Source: Terribacillus saccharophilus | GTDB taxonomy: Bacteria; Bacillota; Bacilli; Bacillales; Amphibacillaceae | Direction: 5' to 3' | Length of the DNA: 64,000 nt | Assembly (NCBI RefSeq): GCF_002272075.1 | Contig: NZ_NPBJ01000004.1 | Span: 235,419-299,418 of the forward strand | Translations under genes and position numbers: made by a program | The notes under the pieces: generated by a model | Database searches by the model: none | What the model saw: only the letters and a program-made list of their open reading frames with translations | What the model was told of the DNA's origin: nothing | Part shown: piece by piece, positions 63,536 to 64,000 of the stretch | How positions within the stretch are numbered: position 1 is the stretch's first letter | Layout: every line of letters starts with the position of its first letter

Positions 63536-63993
63536 AGCAGGTAATCCAAGGATTCGCAACAGCTCTTCTGTTAGCTGGTGCTTGTATGCTGACCTTTTAT
63601 TTTACAGGTACTCCGAAGACTGAAGAAACAGCAACAGCTTCAGCGGCAGTCAAAACTGAAAAACCTAGTATAGACGAAATGCAAAAAGAGCTTGAAGAAA
63701 ACGACTATCATGTTTTATCTAATCAAGACTATGATGAGCTAAAAGACGCACAGCAGAAGGTTCCAGAAAAACCTAAAAAAGAGGAGCAAAAAGCATTTAC
63801 TCTTAAGCTAGAGACTGGCATGACTAGCGAAGAGGTAGCATCTGCACTTGAAAAAGCAGATATCATCGAGGATGCATCCGCATTCCGTACGTATTTGGAT
63901 ATTACAGAAGCAAGTGAATCTCTGCAAGTCGGTACCTATCATGTGAGTTCAGATATGAAGTACGAAGACATTGCTAAATTAATGACAAAATAA
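63532..63993 (+). CDS. MltG-like protein lacking the catalytic domain
   Basis: Product of 153 residues. An N-terminal membrane helix (about 8-26) and an acidic linker precede a LysM-like YceG/MltG N-terminal domain: LKLETGMTSEEVASALEKADIIEDASAFRTYL and LQVGTYHVSSDMKYEDIAKLM. The ORF stops there, where full MltG proteins (about 330-380 residues) continue into a catalytic domain. The stop is clean at 63,993. It may bind peptidoglycan without cleaving it. It is coupled to the preceding gene (ATGA overlap). Confidence 0.8.
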   Translation: MKQVIQGFATALLLAGACMLTFYFTGTPKTEETATASAAVKTEKPSIDEMQKELEENDYHVLSNQDYDELKDAQQKVPEKPKKEEQKAFTLKLETGMTSEEVASALEKADIIEDASAFRTYLDITEASESLQVGTYHVSSDMKYEDIAKLMTK

Positions 63994-64000
63994 GAAGCAG

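Noticed and set aside
1..64000. CRISPR arrays, transposases, prophage or toxin-antitoxin genes
   Set aside because: No regularly spaced repeats, no transposase or integrase reading frames and no recognisable toxin-antitoxin pair were found. The many other long open frames lie opposite or inside well-supported genes and have no ribosome sites.

Overview
The window is a stretch of chromosome from a low-to-moderate GC, endospore-forming Firmicute of the family Bacillaceae. The evidence is gene content and order: spo0A-spoIVB-recN-argR-yqxC-dxs-ispA-xseBA-folD-nusB, accBC, the eight-gene spoIIIA operon, efp-papA-aroQ, mntR, the gcvT-gcvPA-gcvPB operon, comG and the yqg genes follow the Bacillus subtilis 'yqg-yqi' neighbourhood closely. 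The genus cannot be fixed from the sequence alone; a Terribacillus/Oceanobacillus-like relative is a guess.

Region 1 (1-12,300) is an accessory L-rhamnose island, almost entirely on the minus strand. The likely transcription order is an MFS transporter gene, then rhaEW (aldolase/lactaldehyde dehydrogenase)-rhaB-rhaM-rhaA-rhaR (DeoR repressor), then a sensory trio (sugar-binding lipoprotein, YesM-type kinase, YesN/AraC-type response regulator), then the first part of a sugar ABC transporter ATPase cut by the window edge. The rhaEW and MFS genes share AT-rich direct repeats upstream of TATAAT boxes (candidate RhaR operators), and there are three cre-like sites. A tandem-domain DMT (DUF606/YdcZ-like) transporter gene separates the island from spo0A.

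Region 2 (13,600-31,500) holds the sporulation master regulator Spo0A, the checkpoint protease SpoIVB, DNA repair (RecN), arginine regulation (ArgR), isoprenoid precursor genes (dxs, ispA), exonuclease VII, FolD, NusB, YqhY and acetyl-CoA carboxylase subunits. A two-gene heterodimeric ABC exporter and a non-coding stretch with a large inverted repeat lie between accB and spoIIIAH, which are neighbours in B. subtilis.

Region 3 (31,500-47,300) holds spoIIIAA-AH under a recognisable sigma-E promoter, efp, papA, aroQ, yqhR, divergent yqhQ-yqhP, yqhO, mntR, yqhL, and the glycine cleavage operon behind a tandem glycine riboswitch and terminator.

Region 4 (47,300-64,000) holds yqhH-yqhG, a 56-codon yqzE, the comGA-GG competence pseudopilus operon, a tRNA-Gln, yqgX, a 49-codon two-helix membrane protein, an LtaS-type enzyme (yqgS), glcK-yqgQ, an M42 aminopeptidase, an unrecognised anchored extracytoplasmic protein, the rhomboid protease gluP, yqgO, yqgN, rpmG, and a two-gene unit (membrane-anchored helix-turn-helix protein plus an MltG-like protein without a catalytic domain). 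The B. subtilis sinIR/tasA-sipW-tapA block is absent between yqhG and yqzE, and comG appears inverted.

No wholly new defence or mobile system is visible. The most interesting signals are the layered rhamnose sensing system and its operators, a 32-bp AT-rich dyad upstream of the MFS gene, the rhodanese-like YqhL without its catalytic cysteine, the structured ispA-dxs spacer, the inverted-repeat insertion next to spoIIIAH, and the 122-nt comGA/comGB overlap.
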